64,000 bases of DNA from Scilla litardierei (lineage: Eukaryota > Streptophyta > Magnoliopsida > Asparagales > Asparagaceae): NCBI GenBank assembly GCA_030789695.1, contig CM061130.1, forward strand, positions 8,299,860 to 8,363,859, read 5' to 3'. The first letter of the stretch is position 1. The number at the start of each line of letters is the position of its first letter. The position numbers and the translations under genes were made by a program. The notes beneath the pieces are model-generated. The model was not told the DNA's origin and ran no database searches. It saw only the letters and a program-made list of their open reading frames with translations. Of the stretch, positions 32,307 to 43,822 are shown piece after piece.

Positions 32307-35306
32307 CTAATATGATGTCCTTTTAGCAACATGATCATCTAAAAAATGGTGTCGGCCATCTATGTGTTTAGATCGGGAATGGTGCACCGGATTCTTTGAA
32401 AGACAAATAACACTTTGGTTATCCACCATGATAGGGCTAGTATCACAATGGATACCAAAATCCTTCAGTGTGTGTCTCATCCAAAGAACCTGGGCACAAG
32501 CGGCACCGACGGCAATGTATTCCGCCTCGGTGGTTGAAAGTGATACCGAATTTTGCTTCTTGGAAAACCAAGAGACAAGGGAATTTCCTAGAAAATGGCA
32601 AGTGCCACTAGTACTCTTCATGTCGGATTTGCATCCCGCATAATCAGCGTCACTATATGAGACTAACTCATATGTGCTAGATTTCGGATAAAGTAATCCA
32701 AAATCTAAAGTGCAACTTAGATAGCGAAAAATACGTTTTACCGCTACTAAGTGAGAATCCTTAGGTTGAGACTGATAACGAGCACAAATACAAACGACAA
32801 ACATGATATCGGGCCTACTTGCGGTAAGATAAAGTAAACTACCTATCATACCTCGATATAGACGAATGTCTACATCTTTTCCGCCCGTATCTTTATCAAG
32901 ATGCGTTGTAGTGCTCATATGAGTCTTTTTCCCGGAGGCATTCTCCATTCCAAATCGCTTTAGCAACTCCACCATGTATTTCGTTTGGTGGATGAAGATT
33001 GCATTGTTCAATTGGCGAATTTGGAGACCTAAGAAATATTTGAGTTCGCCCATGTGGCTCATCTCAAATTGTTCCTTCATAACATTAGAAAACTCTTCGC
33101 AAAGAGTGAAGTTAGTAGCACCGAAAATGATATCATCAACATAAATTTGAACTAATAAAATATCATTATTCGCATGCTTAACAAAAAGTGTAGAGTCGGC
33201 TTCGCCCATTTTAAAATTCAAATCCAGAAGAAAATTCTTTAGGCGATCATACCAAGCTCGAGGAGCTTGTCTCAAACCATAAAGAGCTTTTTTTAGTTTA
33301 AAAACATGATTTGGAAATTTTTCATTTATGAAGCCCGGAGGTTGAGAAACGTAAACTTCCTCAACGACATCTCCGTTTAAAAATGCACTTTTAACATCCA
33401 TTTGAAATAATTTAAAATTTTTATGGCATGCAAAAGACAATAATAGTCTAATTGATTCTAATCTAGCTACCGGAGCGAAGGATTCTTCGAAATCGATACC
33501 TTCCTCTTGTCGATAGCCTTGAGCTACTAACCGAGCTTTGTTCCGAACGACGACTTGGTTTTCGTCGGTTTTGTTCTTTAAGATCCACTTTGTCCCTATG
33601 ACGGTGTGGTTCTTCGATGGCAAAGGAACAAGCTCACATACCTCATTCCTCTCGAATTGAATGAGTTCCTCATCCATGGCAAGGATCCAAGCACTATCTT
33701 CGCACGCTTCAACTATATTCTTTGGCTCTATCGATGAGGCAAAGGCACAATTGGCGAAGTGGTGGACTTGCGATCTCGTCTTGACTCTATCATGAATATT
33801 GCCAATGACTTGCTCATGGGGATGGTCGCGAACGGTATGAAGCCGCTTGGGAATACCTTGATCACTAGGTACATTCTCAACAACTTCATTAGTCGGGTTA
33901 GTATCAATAGAATCAATTGAATCAATAGACTTAGAATTTTCAAACGAATCACATAAAACATCCATAGAATCATCATCATTTGAAATTCTAGAAGTAGTAA
34001 AATTCTCATTAAAAGAGACATGTAGTGATTCCTCGATCGTAGAGGATCTTTTGTTGTATATCCGGTAGGCTTTGCTACGTGAGGAATACCCAACAAATAT
34101 CCCCTCATCCGATCTCGGATCAAACTTGTCCAAATTATCATATGTGTTTTTAATAAAACATTTTGCGCCGAAAACACGAAAATGTTTAACTTGAGGCAAT
34201 CTACCAAACAACAATTCATAACAAGTTTGTTTAGTGCCGGGCCTCAAAAGTATTCTATTAAACACATAACAAGCGGTGTGTACCGCTTCCGCCCAAAATT
34301 GATAACCAAGTTGACTATCTTCGAGCATAGTGCGAGCACACTCCACAAGCGTTCTATTCTTCCTCTCAACAACACCATTTTGAGGAGGTGCGCGAGGGAA
34401 AGAAAACGTGTGAGTAATTCCAAGATCATCACAAAAATTTGAGAAAGACTCATTCTCAAATTCACCCCCATGATCACTACGAATAGTGACAATGGTGGTT
34501 CCGATGAGATTTTGTACTTTCTTCACAAATATTGTGAAATTTTCAAAAGCTTCATTTTTATTACATAAGAAAAATACCCATGTAAATCTAGAATAATCAT
34601 CGACGATGACAAGTCCATATCTTGCATTTCCTAAGGAAGCAACTCTAGTTGGCCCAAATAAATCTAGATGTAATAGCTCTAATGGCCGTTTAGTAGAAAT
34701 GCTTTTCTTAAGTTTAAATGAAGATTTAGGAAGCTTGCCACGTTGACAAGAATCACAAGAACTTTTCTTTTCAAAAACGAGCTTCGGAAAACCTTTAATG
34801 GAATTTAATTTTGAAAGCTTATAAAGTGTTCCAAAGTTCACATGTCCAAAGCGTCGATGCCATAAGTGTTGTTCACTTGTGTTGGCAACGAGACATTGTT
34901 CATATGACTTAGGAAGATCCAAAATATAAATATCTTTATGGCGTGTGCCGGAAAATAATAAATCATTATTATCATTTGAAATATGACACAATCCTTTCGC
35001 AAAGCTAACTTTGTAACCTTTGTCACAAAGTTGGCTTATTGAAATAAGATTATAATTTAAACCATTAACTAGATAAACATCACTAATTAAGGGTTTAGAT
35101 GGGTTACCCACTTTACCAACACCGACGATGGTTTCGCTCTCGTTGCCTCCAAATACGACGCGGTTTCCATTTGCAATGGGAACTACTCCGGAGAGCAATT
35201 GAGCGTCACCCGTCATGTGTTTTGAACACCCGCTATCGAGTATCCAATTCCCTTTGGAGCTAAATTTAAATTTGTTGCTCCTTTTCTTTTTCTTTTCCTT
35301 GAGTAC
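32307..35306 (-). CDS. pol: Copia pol: protease, integrase, reverse transcriptase, RNase H
   Basis: An open frame of about 1000 codons. The aspartic protease active site DSGC is at 35226-35237 with [13 protein letters not shown] context. The GAG-pre-integrase HHCC finger (LWHRRFGH then CDSCQRGK) follows. The integrase core has Asp in HLDLFGP, Asp in RSDHGGEF and Glu in VVERKNR. RT (RVT_2) runs from WILKNK with [16 protein letters not shown] and the catalytic YVDDIIFG. RNase H has YSDADYAG and [10 protein letters not shown]. The order integrase-RT is diagnostic of copia. A frameshift after DDHVAK removes the last 40 or so residues. It is in the same frame as gag but separated by four stops between 35363 and 35307, so suppression or defect must be assumed. 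All catalytic residues are present. Confidence 0.93.
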   Translation of the reverse strand, partial: VLKEKKKKRSNKFKFSSKGNWILDSGCSKHMTGDAQLLSGVVPIANGNRVVFGGNESETIVGVGKVGNPSKPLISDVYLVNGLNYNLISISQLCDKGYKVSFAKGLCHISNDNNDLLFSGTRHKDIYILDLPKSYEQCLVANTSEQHLWHRRFGHVNFGTLYKLSKLNSIKGFPKLVFEKKSSCDSCQRGKLPKSSFKLKKSISTKRPLELLHLDLFGPTRVASLGNARYGLVIVDDYSRFTWVFFLCNKNEAFENFTIFVKKVQNLIGTTIVTIRSDHGGEFENESFSNFCDDLGITHTFSFPRAPPQNGVVERKNRTLVECARTMLEDSQLGYQFWAEAVHTACYVFNRILLRPGTKQTCYELLFGRLPQVKHFRVFGAKCFIKNTYDNLDKFDPRSDEGIFVGYSSRSKAYRIYNKRSSTIEESLHVSFNENFTTSRISNDDDSMDVLCDSFENSKSIDSIDSIDTNPTNEVVENVPSDQGIPKRLHTVRDHPHEQVIGNIHDRVKTRSQVHHFANCAFASSIEPKNIVEACEDSAWILAMDEELIQFERNEVCELVPLPSKNHTVIGTKWILKNKTDENQVVVRNKARLVAQGYRQEEGIDFEESFAPVARLESIRLLLSFACHKNFKLFQMDVKSAFLNGDVVEEVYVSQPPGFINEKFPNHVFKLKKALYGLRQAPRAWYDRLKNFLLDLNFKMGEADSTLFVKHANNDILLVQIYVDDIIFGATNFTLCEEFSNVMKEQFEMSHMGELKYFLGLQIRQLNNAIFIHQTKYMVELLKRFGMENASGKKTHMSTTTHLDKDTGGKDVDIRLYRGMIGSLLYLTASRPDIMFVVCICARYQSQPKDSHLVAVKRIFRYLSCTLDFGLLYPKSSTYELVSYSDADYAGCKSDMKSTSGTCHFLGNSLVSWFSKKQNSVSLSTTEAEYIAVGAACAQVLWMRHTLKDFGIHCDTSPIMVDNQSVICLSKNPVHHSRSKHIDGRHHFLDDHVAKRTSY

Positions 35307-35360
35307 CTAAAGATAGAGAATTTCATATCATGGTACCCAAGGTCATTGGGTCCTCAAAGG

Positions 35361-37601
35361 TTAGACCTTTGGAAGCCAAGTCCAATTGGACTTAGACTTC
35401 CCCACATAATTTCTACTATGCACAACATCCGAAAAATAAGCATTCATATACACTTGTTTTTCATCCATGCTTGTGTCCTTTGGGCTCCAAATAGTGAAAA
35501 TCTTGGGAGCCCTCATCCTATTGGGTGCATGCATGCGACGTTGATTTCTACGTGATGCATGTTGTAGATAGGCATAAGGAACATGATGGAATGGTGCACG
35601 ACGAGAATTATTCATATGATGAGGTGGGTGAACATATGCATGTGTGGGAACATGTGCGTGAGGGTGTCTCACATGGTGTGCACGTGCCCGAGAATGTGTT
35701 GCATAAAAATCATCATATGTGTGAGCCGGTGGAGTAGGATGTGTGTTCCTACGTGGCATGGTATTTGTGTACATATAAGCATGCCCCTTCTTTGGAGGTC
35801 CACCCAAAGTGGGTTTCTTTCCGAAAGAGGGTGTGGACGAGGTGGAAGCACCATTGGTAGAAAAACTACCAATAGAGTGTTTGCTACCACTCGTTGAGGC
35901 ATCGGAAGTTGGCCTAACAAAAGTAGTGACCGACTTGGATGACTTTCCCAAAGTATACCCCAAACCAACATGGTGATTGGCCGGAGGTAGGACACTTAGG
36001 ATATTATCCAAATGGCCCTTACCCTTATTGAATTCATTGATTCGGCCTAATGTGTTCTCATATTTCTCGGTGAGAGAACGCAAAGAAGTATCCAAAGTGG
36101 ATACTTGCGATGTGAGCACATAAACACGAGATTTAAGACTTTCATTCTCAATACTCAAAGTCAAGTTTTGAGAAGTCAAATCCTCTATCTTATGTTCTTC
36201 CGGATCCTCAATGCTAACATGTTCAAGTTTAGATTTGAGATTAACAATCTCATTTCTTAACTCTTCAACAACGGTGTCGTTGTTGGTGATGATAGTCTTA
36301 GACGAGGTTTGAATGCTAGCTAGGTCATCTTTTACTTTAGTATATCTATTTACTAATTTAGTGTATTTAGACCATAATTGAGAGTTAGCATTCCTAAGGT
36401 CATCCATGCTTACCTCATCGCCTTCGTTGTCGCTATCATCGGAGGAGGAAGATCCTTGATCATGCTCCTCTCTTGCCATGAAGCACATGTGCTCTTGCTC
36501 CACTTTCTCATCGTCCGACTCTCCGCTTGAGGAATCCTCGGAGTCGGTGAATGTTGCTCCGACAAGTCCCTTTTTGTACCCCTTTTTGTACTTCTTGGAC
36601 TTGTCGAACTTCGGCGCCTTCCACTTCTCCTTTTGCTTGTTTTGAGGACAATCCGCTTTGATGTGTCATGGCTTATTACATTTAAAGCAAAAAGGTGGAG
36701 AGGCATTAGTAGAAGTAAATTTAGATTTTTGTTTGAAGTTACCCTTTCGGAAGAAGCGATTGAACTTCTTTGCCATGAGTGCAATGGATTCCATGTCCAT
36801 TTCTTCTTCCGAGTCCTCATCATCGGTAGAGGTGGATGAAGCCGCCTTGAATGCAATCGCCTTTTTCTTAGGCACGTCTTGGTTCAAATAGGACTTCATC
36901 TTTTCTTGCAATTTTAGCTTGCTATCCTTGCATACCTCGTATGACATTAAAGTACCCATTAGTTGAACTACGGTGTACTTATTCATATCATTACCTTCCT
37001 CGATGGCGAAGGTACGCTTTTCCCAAGAGGAAGAAAGTCCTTCGATAAGCTTCGAACACTTCTCCTTTTGGGTGTAGGATTTGCCGAGAGCCTCCAACTC
37101 GTTTATGATGTCGACGAAGCGAGCGTAATACTCCTTCATCTTCTCGCCATGTTGCATATGAAACATTTCGTAATCTTTGTTAACAACTACGAGTTTAGAG
37201 TCTCTTACCCTACTCGTCCCTTCATGTAGAATGAGGAGGGAGTTCCAAATTTGATATGCACTCTTACATGTGCATATCTTATTGAAGTCCTCGGGCTCCA
37301 ATGTGCATTGCAAGGCGTTCATTGCCTCGGCATTGCTTACCTCCGCGGCGATCTCCGCGGTTGTCCATTTCTCAAAGTCTTCTTCTTCGGGCTCGACGTA
37401 TTCCTTCATCGTGGTCCTCCATAGAGATGCACTCCGGAGGAAGGTTTCCATCCGGCATTTCCAGTACCCGTAGTTGGTACCGTTGAAGAATGGAGGCCTC
37501 GTTGAGGAATGTCCTTCCATTACCGAAGATGCTCCTTCACGGTTCCTGAAGGTGCCATAGTCGGAAGGTGGACGCACGGTCTTGTTGTCGTTGGCAGACA
37601 T
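35361..37601 (-). pseudogene. gag: Copia gag with long coiled-coil C-terminus and one nonsense codon
   Basis: About 746 codons from ATG 37601. Residues about 30-60 hold FFNGTNYGYWKCRMETFL (DUF4219-like start). About 80-230 is a UBN2-type capsid segment. The zinc knuckle begins CFKCNKP near residue 305 but is cut by TGA at 36666-36668, after which the same frame continues with the His/Cys part of the knuckle. Residues about 400-540 form a Leu-rich coiled coil (DLRNANSQLWSKY, SLKSRVYVLTSQV). A His/Pro/Arg-rich tail follows. The long gag with a coiled coil is typical of SIRE. The single TGA makes it defective unless read through. Start chosen because the primer site lies only 14 bp upstream. Confidence 0.85.
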
Positions 37602-37614
37602 AGCTAAGTATCTG

Positions 37615-37626
37615 GCTCTGATACCA
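37615..37626 (-). promoter_or_regulatory. Primer-binding site, Copia (initiator Met tRNA type)
   Basis: Minus-strand TGGTATCAGAGC, the standard plant copia primer site complementary to the initiator Met-tRNA 3' end, two bases inside the 5' LTR end at 37629. Confidence 0.92.
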
Positions 37627-39530
37627 AATGTAATGCCCTACAAGCTACTGCACAAGTACTAGAGGGGGGGTGAATAGTACTTTAAAAATAACGAGGAGTA
37701 TAATTCCTAATTATAGTGCAAACAACTACCAAATCAATTTGCGGAAGCTTAAATTGATGACAACAACAAAAATAACTGTCACGACCCGCTTCCCTAAAAT
37801 GGAGGCGAGACGTGAAAAGGTCCGCACGAGAGTGGAGCTGTGAAGCCCCAAACCCGATAAGCGTCCACAATACATAAACAGGTCCCTGTAACCACAACAG
37901 AATGACAATAATAACACAAGGCGAGACTGAAATAAAATTCACATCTCAAACATTGTCCAACAAGAAAATAAATCCAACATCCAGAAAAGCCACCAAGCTA
38001 AAAGAAAAGAGTCTAAAGGCCCAGAACAAGGCCAACAAAGAAACGACATAACAAAGATATAGGTGCCACGCACCGAATACAAAACAACTGTCTAACAAAA
38101 GTAAAACACACGAAGACACTAGGACTGGTCCCCAGTGTCCACGTACTCCCCGTCGAACACAAGCTCGGGCTCGACGTCAGCAAACACCTCGTCCTCAACG
38201 AGGTACTCGGGCTCAGGATCTAACATGTGTCACCCAAAAGAGTAAAGGGGCACATGTCAGCAAGTCTAAAAGACTTGGGTAAGGAAACTGAAGGTAAGGC
38301 AACTAGCAACCTAGCAGTTTAGTATGCATGGCATGGCAGTTATAACATGAGTGCACAATTTAAAACATGGCAAGACAATTTGCACAAGGGAACAATTTAT
38401 CGGGACAAGACAAGAGTAGCCAAGCTACTATCAATTCAATCAATTCACATTTTGTGGGTGTTTAAGCCCTTCGCTGAATGGCATAGCATTTCAGACCGAT
38501 CGGCACTAAACACTACCCAATACCCACACGATATGGAGCCTGGGGTCCCCGCACATTGAGCTCAGCTAGTGAGCCTGAGGTTGCCCCGCACATTGAGCTC
38601 GCATTCTTAGTTCACAATTCAATATATCGAGCGTTGGGGTTTCCAACTCATTATGCTCGCTTCTGGTCACGAGCCAGGAACACAAGTATGGCGTAGGGAA
38701 CACCTAGCCGGAACACGCAATCCGGGCATTGGCTATCAACCAACACATGGCCCGCTTCTGGAACACGAGCCAGGTACACAACATTGTAGCGAAGCTACGC
38801 AATCACAGCAATACCTAAAGAATGCGAGGTCATGACAATTTATTTGTGTACCGTTAATTAAATTAAACGTGACAGGCGAAATGCAATGACATGAACATAT
38901 TCGCGTACCGTTAATTGAAAGTAAACATGACATGGTAATTGTGCAACATGCTAAAAGTCGGAACTAGCTTCGTTGTCAAGCTAATTCCCCAATTTGCGCC
39001 TAGGCGAGTATCATTTCGTCGCCTAGCCTCTTTTACGCCTATAACAAGAAAATGGCCTAAAACATGGCCTAAATCCTAAGTGGCAAGTTTCACTTGCCTA
39101 GCACCGGGGGTGACGACCACTTCGTCACACGGATGCTATCTATGGGAAAATCGCTGTTATGGGGAAACATACAACAAACAACATGAAATTAATTAGGGTT
39201 GTCATAAAATTATAAATAGGTTAAGAAAACAACGGTAGAACGATTTATTACCAAGAGGAGACGGAAGAAACACTCCGGGGAACCCTAGGATCAAATCTGG
39301 AGAAGATTGGAGAAGATTGGGGAAACTAGGGTTTTGGAGGATTTGGGGATTTTGATGGGTTTTGGTGAGATTTTGGGGAAGATGAGGGGTAGATGGAGTG
39401 AATGGAGGGTTTGGATGATGATTCTAGGGCTTGGAATGGAGAAATGGAGCTTGGAGGAAGATGGGGGCTGAAGGGGGAAGTTTTTAGGGTTTTGGGTCGT
39501 GTTGGAGAAGATGAAGTCGTTTGGGAGGGG

Positions 39531-39538
39531 TATTTATA
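39531..39538 (-). promoter_or_regulatory. TATA box, Gypsy-C left LTR
   Basis: TATAAATA on the minus strand (context CCTATAAATACCCC), 45 bp downstream of the palindromic array. The identical box is at 46853-46860 in the 5' LTR. Confidence 0.7.
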
Positions 39539-39582
39539 GGTTGGGCTGGCGGCTGCCCAGAAATTAGGGTTTTAACACTGGT

Positions 39583-39999
39583 TAGTCGGTCAAAGAGCAA
39601 CCACTGACCGACTAGTTTGGCAACTAGTCGGTCGGTCGACCAACGCAGACCGACTAAGTGCAAACAGTAACTCCTGAACGAAAATAGGATTCTAGAGTTA
39701 GTCGGTCCATGAACAAGTACTGACCGACTAGTTTAGCATCTAGTCGGTCGATGAACGTTCTTAGACCGACTAAGCGTAAACAGTAGCTGATACAAAAATA
39801 ATATGATGAGTTAGTCGGTCAAAGAAGCATTGCTGACCGACTAGTTTGCAACCTAGTCGGTCAACCAACGTTCTTAGACCGACTAACGATAAACAGTAAC
39901 TCCTGAGAAATTTAGAAAGCTAACTAGTCGGTTCAAGAAGGATTGCCGACCGACTGGATCGTCATCTAGTCGGTCGGTGGCCCTTCTTACACCGGCTAA
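39583..39999 (-). promoter_or_regulatory. Palindromic array in Gypsy-C LTR
   Basis: Four units of TAGTCGGTC-N14-GACCGACTA hairpins. Spacers match those of the Copia LTR array closely (for example AAAGAGCAACCACT here and AAAGAACAACCACT there), and similarity continues for about 100 bp beyond the array. The second copy is at 46904-47320. Confidence 0.8.
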
Positions 40000-40268
40000 T
40001 AAGCACAGAAAGTTCCGATACGGAGCGCGAGGCCCCGGGATCGATTCCTAAGACTTCTAGGCTTGATCTAACAGTAAGATACGACCGTTATGAAGTCCGT
40101 TACGAGTGACATACTTCGAAATCGACGATCCTAAGGAAGAAACGAGAAATCACGACGAAACGATCGAAAATGAAAGCTACGGAGACGAAAACCACACATG
40201 AGGAGAAAATCCACCAAAACTTATATTATATAATATTATATCTAGATACAAGAAAAGCGGTCGTTACA

Positions 40269-40303
40269 TCCTCCCCAACTTAAGAAAAATTCCGTCCTCG
40301 GAA
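40269..40303 (-). promoter_or_regulatory. Polypurine tract and pre-PPT hairpin, Gypsy-C
   Basis: Minus-strand AAGTTGGGGAGGA abuts the 3' LTR. The inverted repeat TTCCGAGGACGGAA lies at 40290-40303, eleven bases beyond the pol stop codon. Confidence 0.82.
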
Positions 40304-40314
40304 TTTCCAAAAAC

Positions 40315-41217
40315 TCACGAGTCCGGAAACAAAAGTGGGAAACGCTCTCGCATCTCATCCTCATTCTCCCAAGTAGACTCTCCAGGTGAACCGTGTCGCC
40401 ACATCACCCTCACAAGATTGACAATCTTGTTCCGAAGCGATTTCTGACGCCTGTCCAGAATCTGCACTGGATGCTGGTCATACGTCATATCGGGGCGAAC
40501 GGTAATCTCCGAAAAATCCACCGCATGAGACGGATCACTAATGTATCGACGAAGTTGCGACACATGGAAAACATTGTGAACTCCTTCCAAAGATGGCGGC
40601 AAGGCCAATCGATAAGCTACCTCGCCAACCCTCTCCAAAACATCAAATGGTCCAATGTATCGCGGGCTCAACTTTCCACGCTTCCCGAAACGAATCACAC
40701 CACGATTCGGGGAAATCTTCAAGAACACATGGTCGCCCGGCTGAAACTCCAAAGGACGACGTTTAGCATCCGCCCAATGCTTAAAACGGTCCTGAGCAAT
40801 TCTCAACCTCTCCCGAATATTCCTGACGATATCCACGGCCTCCACGATCATCTCAGGTCCCAACAACTCCCGATCACCAACGTCATCCTAACTCAATGGC
40901 GATCGACATTTCCTCCCATAAAGAGCGGCGAAAGGCGCCATGCCAATACTCGCCTGGAAGCTGTTATTGTAAGAGAACTCCACCAAATGCAAATGGTCCT
41001 CCCACGAACCCTTGAAATCCAACATGCACGCCCTCAGTATGTCTTCCAAAATCTGAATCGTCCTCTCGGACTGGCCATCCGTCTGCGGATGGTACGCCGT
41101 GCTGAAACTCAGACGCGTACCCAAGCTCTTCTGCAAACTCTGCCAGAACTGAGAAGTGAACCTCGTGTCTCTGTCAGACACGATACTCACGGGGACTCCA
41201 TGAAGTCGCACAACCTC
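40315..41217 (-). CDS. pol: Gypsy-C pol, 3' exon: integrase core end, SH3-like segment, chromodomain
   Basis: It starts just after the putative 71-bp intron. It carries the second catalytic Asp ([10 protein letters not shown]) and the Glu (GQSERTIQ) of integrase, then the C-terminal SH3-like segment ([12 protein letters not shown] to [10 protein letters not shown]), and ends with a chromodomain ([32 protein letters not shown]) that in chromoviruses steers integration to heterochromatin. A TAG at 40888-40890 replaces the Trp of the conserved SPLSWDD motif. Stop at 40315. Confidence 0.88.
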
Positions 41218-41288
41218 CTGCACGATTCACGTTACATCACTACCCAAACTAGGAAAGGAAAATAAAACGGAGAGTAAAAGAATTTTAC
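41218..41288 (-). other. Putative 71-bp intron in Gypsy-C integrase
   Basis: A T-rich GT...AG segment (donor ATGGAG/GTAAAATT, acceptor CGTGCAG/GAGG), phase 0. Removing it gives the uninterrupted Tyr-Met-Glu-Glu seen at the matching place in Gypsy-A (12610-12650). Kept in the RNA, it brings a stop within the insert, separating the first catalytic Asp from the other two catalytic residues. Confidence 0.65.
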
Positions 41289-43708
41289 CTCCATATATCT
41301 CCTCGCTAGCGCCTCAGTGGACTGTCCCACTCGGAACGGAATAAAGTGCGCAGATTTGGTCAATCGATCTACGATCACCCAAATCGCGTCATTCTGTTTC
41401 GGACTCCGAGGCAGTCCAGTCACGAAATCCATAGTGATGTGCTGCCACTTCCACTCCGGAATCGGAAGCGGTTGTAGCAACCCGGCCGAACGCTGATGCT
41501 CCGCCTTCACTTGCTGGCACACCAAGCACTTGGCTACACTCCGAGCCACGCTCCTCTTCATACCATGCCACCAATAATTCAGACGAAGATCCTGGTACAT
41601 CTTGGTGCCACTAGGATGCACAGAATACGGCGAACTGTGTGCCTCCACCATCAGCTCCTCTCTGATATCCCCAGCAGGCACACACAACCTGGCTCCAAAC
41701 CTCAGCGAGCCATCCTCATGAATCAAAAAGTCAGTCCGCAGACCGGCTTCCACCTGCTCCCGAATCCTCACCAGCTTCGGATCCTCAGCCTGGCCAGCCT
41801 TAATCCGATCCACGATCGTCGACTGTACCTGCATGTACATCAACGACGAAGCCTCTCCAGGAAGAACAATCTCCACGCCAGACTCGCAAAAATCCTGCTG
41901 CAATCTCCACTGCGAGGTCAAAATCAACACCGCCGGAAGCCTACTCAAAGCATCCGGAACCACATTCACCTTGCCAGGGTGAAACTGCAAATCAATATCA
42001 TAATCCGCCATAAGCTCCAACCATCGACGCTGTCGCATGTTAAGCTCCTTCTGAGTGAAAATATACTTCAAGCTTTTGTGATCGGTGAAAATCTTCACTT
42101 TCTCACTCAGCAGGAAGTGCCTCCAAATCTTAAGAGCAAACACAACGGCAGCCAACTCCAAATCATGCGTCGGGTAATTCTTCTCATGAACCTTAAGCTG
42201 ACGAGACGCATACGCCACAACGTGCCCGTGCTGATGCAACACACAACCGAGACCCTTGCCAGAAGCATCGCAAAAGATCTCAAATCCACCGCTGCGATCA
42301 GGCACAACAAGAATAGGGGCAGTCGTCAACCTCTCCTTCAGAATACCAAAAGCACTCACACAATCACCCGACAAAACAAAAGCAACATCCTTCCGCGTCA
42401 ACCTGGTCATCGGCTCAGCAATACGAGAAAAGTCCTTAATGAATCGCCAATAATAACCGGCAAGTCCAAGGAAACTCCGAATCTCAGACGCCGACGACGG
42501 AACAGGCCACTCCCTGATGGCCCGAACCTTCTCGGGATCCACTGAAATACCATCTCCAGTCACCACATGCCCGAGAAAAGCAACTCGATCCAGCCAAAAC
42601 TCGCACTTCGAAAACTTAGCATACAACCGATGCTTCCTCAAAATCTCCAACACCGTCCTTAAGTGCGAGGCATGCTCTTCCTCCGACTTCGAATAGATCA
42701 GAATGTCGTCAATAAAGATAACGACAAACTTATCCAAAAAGTCGTAGAAAATCAGGTTCATCATATTCATGAAAACTGCGGGCGCGTTAGTTACGCCAAA
42801 AGGCATAACCACGAACTCATAGTGTCCATACTTCGTCCTGAACGCTGTCTTCGGAACATCTCCCTTCTTCACCTTCAACTGATGGTAACCACTCCTCAAA
42901 TCCAATTTAGAAAACACCCTCGAACCTCCAAGCTGATCAAAAATATCATCGATGCGAGGTAACGGGTATTTATTCTTAATGGTCACCGCATTCAACTCCC
43001 GATAGTCCACGCACATGCGACACGAACCATCCTTCTTCTTAACCAACAACACCGGTGCTCCCCACGGAGACACGCTAGGATTAATATAACCCTTCTGCAA
43101 AAGATCGTCCAACTGCTTCCACAACTCTTCCAACTCAGCAGGTGCCATACGATACGGCGCCTTCGAAATCGGCTGCGCACCTGGAACAAGATCAATAGAA
43201 AATTCCAAAGCTCGATCAGGCGGCAAACCAGACATCTCCTCGGGGAAGACGTCGCCAAAATCACGCACCACAGCTGGCCACTCCAGCTCCATCTGCATAG
43301 CCACAGCCTCCACCGGCCTGGCCCGAAATCTGACAGGACCAAGCGAACTGCTACCACGACTGAACTCAAACACTGGATGTCCGGGAATCTCGAACACCAC
43401 CTTCTTCCTCCGACAGTCGATCGTAGCATAGAAGCTCGCAAGCCAGTCCATCCCAAGAACTGCATCATAGTTGATGATGTCGTGGACAATGAAATCAGCG
43501 AAAAGCTCATGTCCACAGACCACCAACGGGCAAGAATTGCAACCACGATGCACCGAGACCACACCATTCCCTGTAACGATATTCCAACTCTTGGGAAGAG
43601 GGGACGTCGACAAGGAATGCCTCTCCACGAAGCTCCGAGAAATAATGCACATCGATGCACCAGAGTCAAAGAGGACTCGTGCAGGAAATGTGCAAACCAA
43701 AATCACAC
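41289..43708 (-). CDS. pol: Gypsy-C pol, central exon: protease, RT, RNase H, integrase N-terminus
   Basis: About 806 codons uninterrupted by stops. The protease active site LFDSGAS lies near 43670, with VLGMDWLA later. RT has [24 protein letters not shown] and the catalytic [10 protein letters not shown]. RNase H has [17 protein letters not shown] and FTDHKSLKY. The integrase zinc finger ([26 protein letters not shown]) is followed by the first catalytic Asp in TMDFVTGLP. No usual ATG opens this exon; the frame is entered from gag through the putative intron, where the first codon is split after one base. All catalytic residues visible in this exon are intact. Confidence 0.92.
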
Positions 43709-43822
43709 CTAATCAAGCAATTAACAATCAAACCCTAATCTAGAAAACAAGCAAGTTCAAGCAAACAACATAATCTAGCAATCAAGACCAAATAGGAAAG
43801 TAACAGCTAGATTGAGGATTAC
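43709..43822 (-). other. Putative 114-bp intron at gag/protease junction, Gypsy-C
   Basis: A T-rich GT...AG segment (donor ATCGTAG/GTAATCC, acceptor TTGATTAG/GTGTG), phase 1. If unspliced, the gag frame stops within it after about 15 codons (ending PIWS), giving Gag alone; if spliced, Gag continues into protease without frame change. Gypsy-A has the same intron position and phase. Confidence 0.75.

Larger units (their letters stand above)
37777..40268 (-). repeat. Gypsy-C 3' LTR (left copy)
   Basis: 2492 bp, plus-strand bounds TGTCACGACCCGC and GGTCGTTACA. It contains the four-unit palindromic array (39583-39999) and the TATA box (39531-39538, minus). Coding-like frames on either strand in 38340-38940 are shared with the other LTR and show no protein similarity. 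Confidence 0.92.

Noticed and set aside
35346..35897. His/Met/Val-rich plus-strand frames as a metal-binding protein
   Set aside because: They are the opposite strand of the His-rich Copia gag C-terminus.
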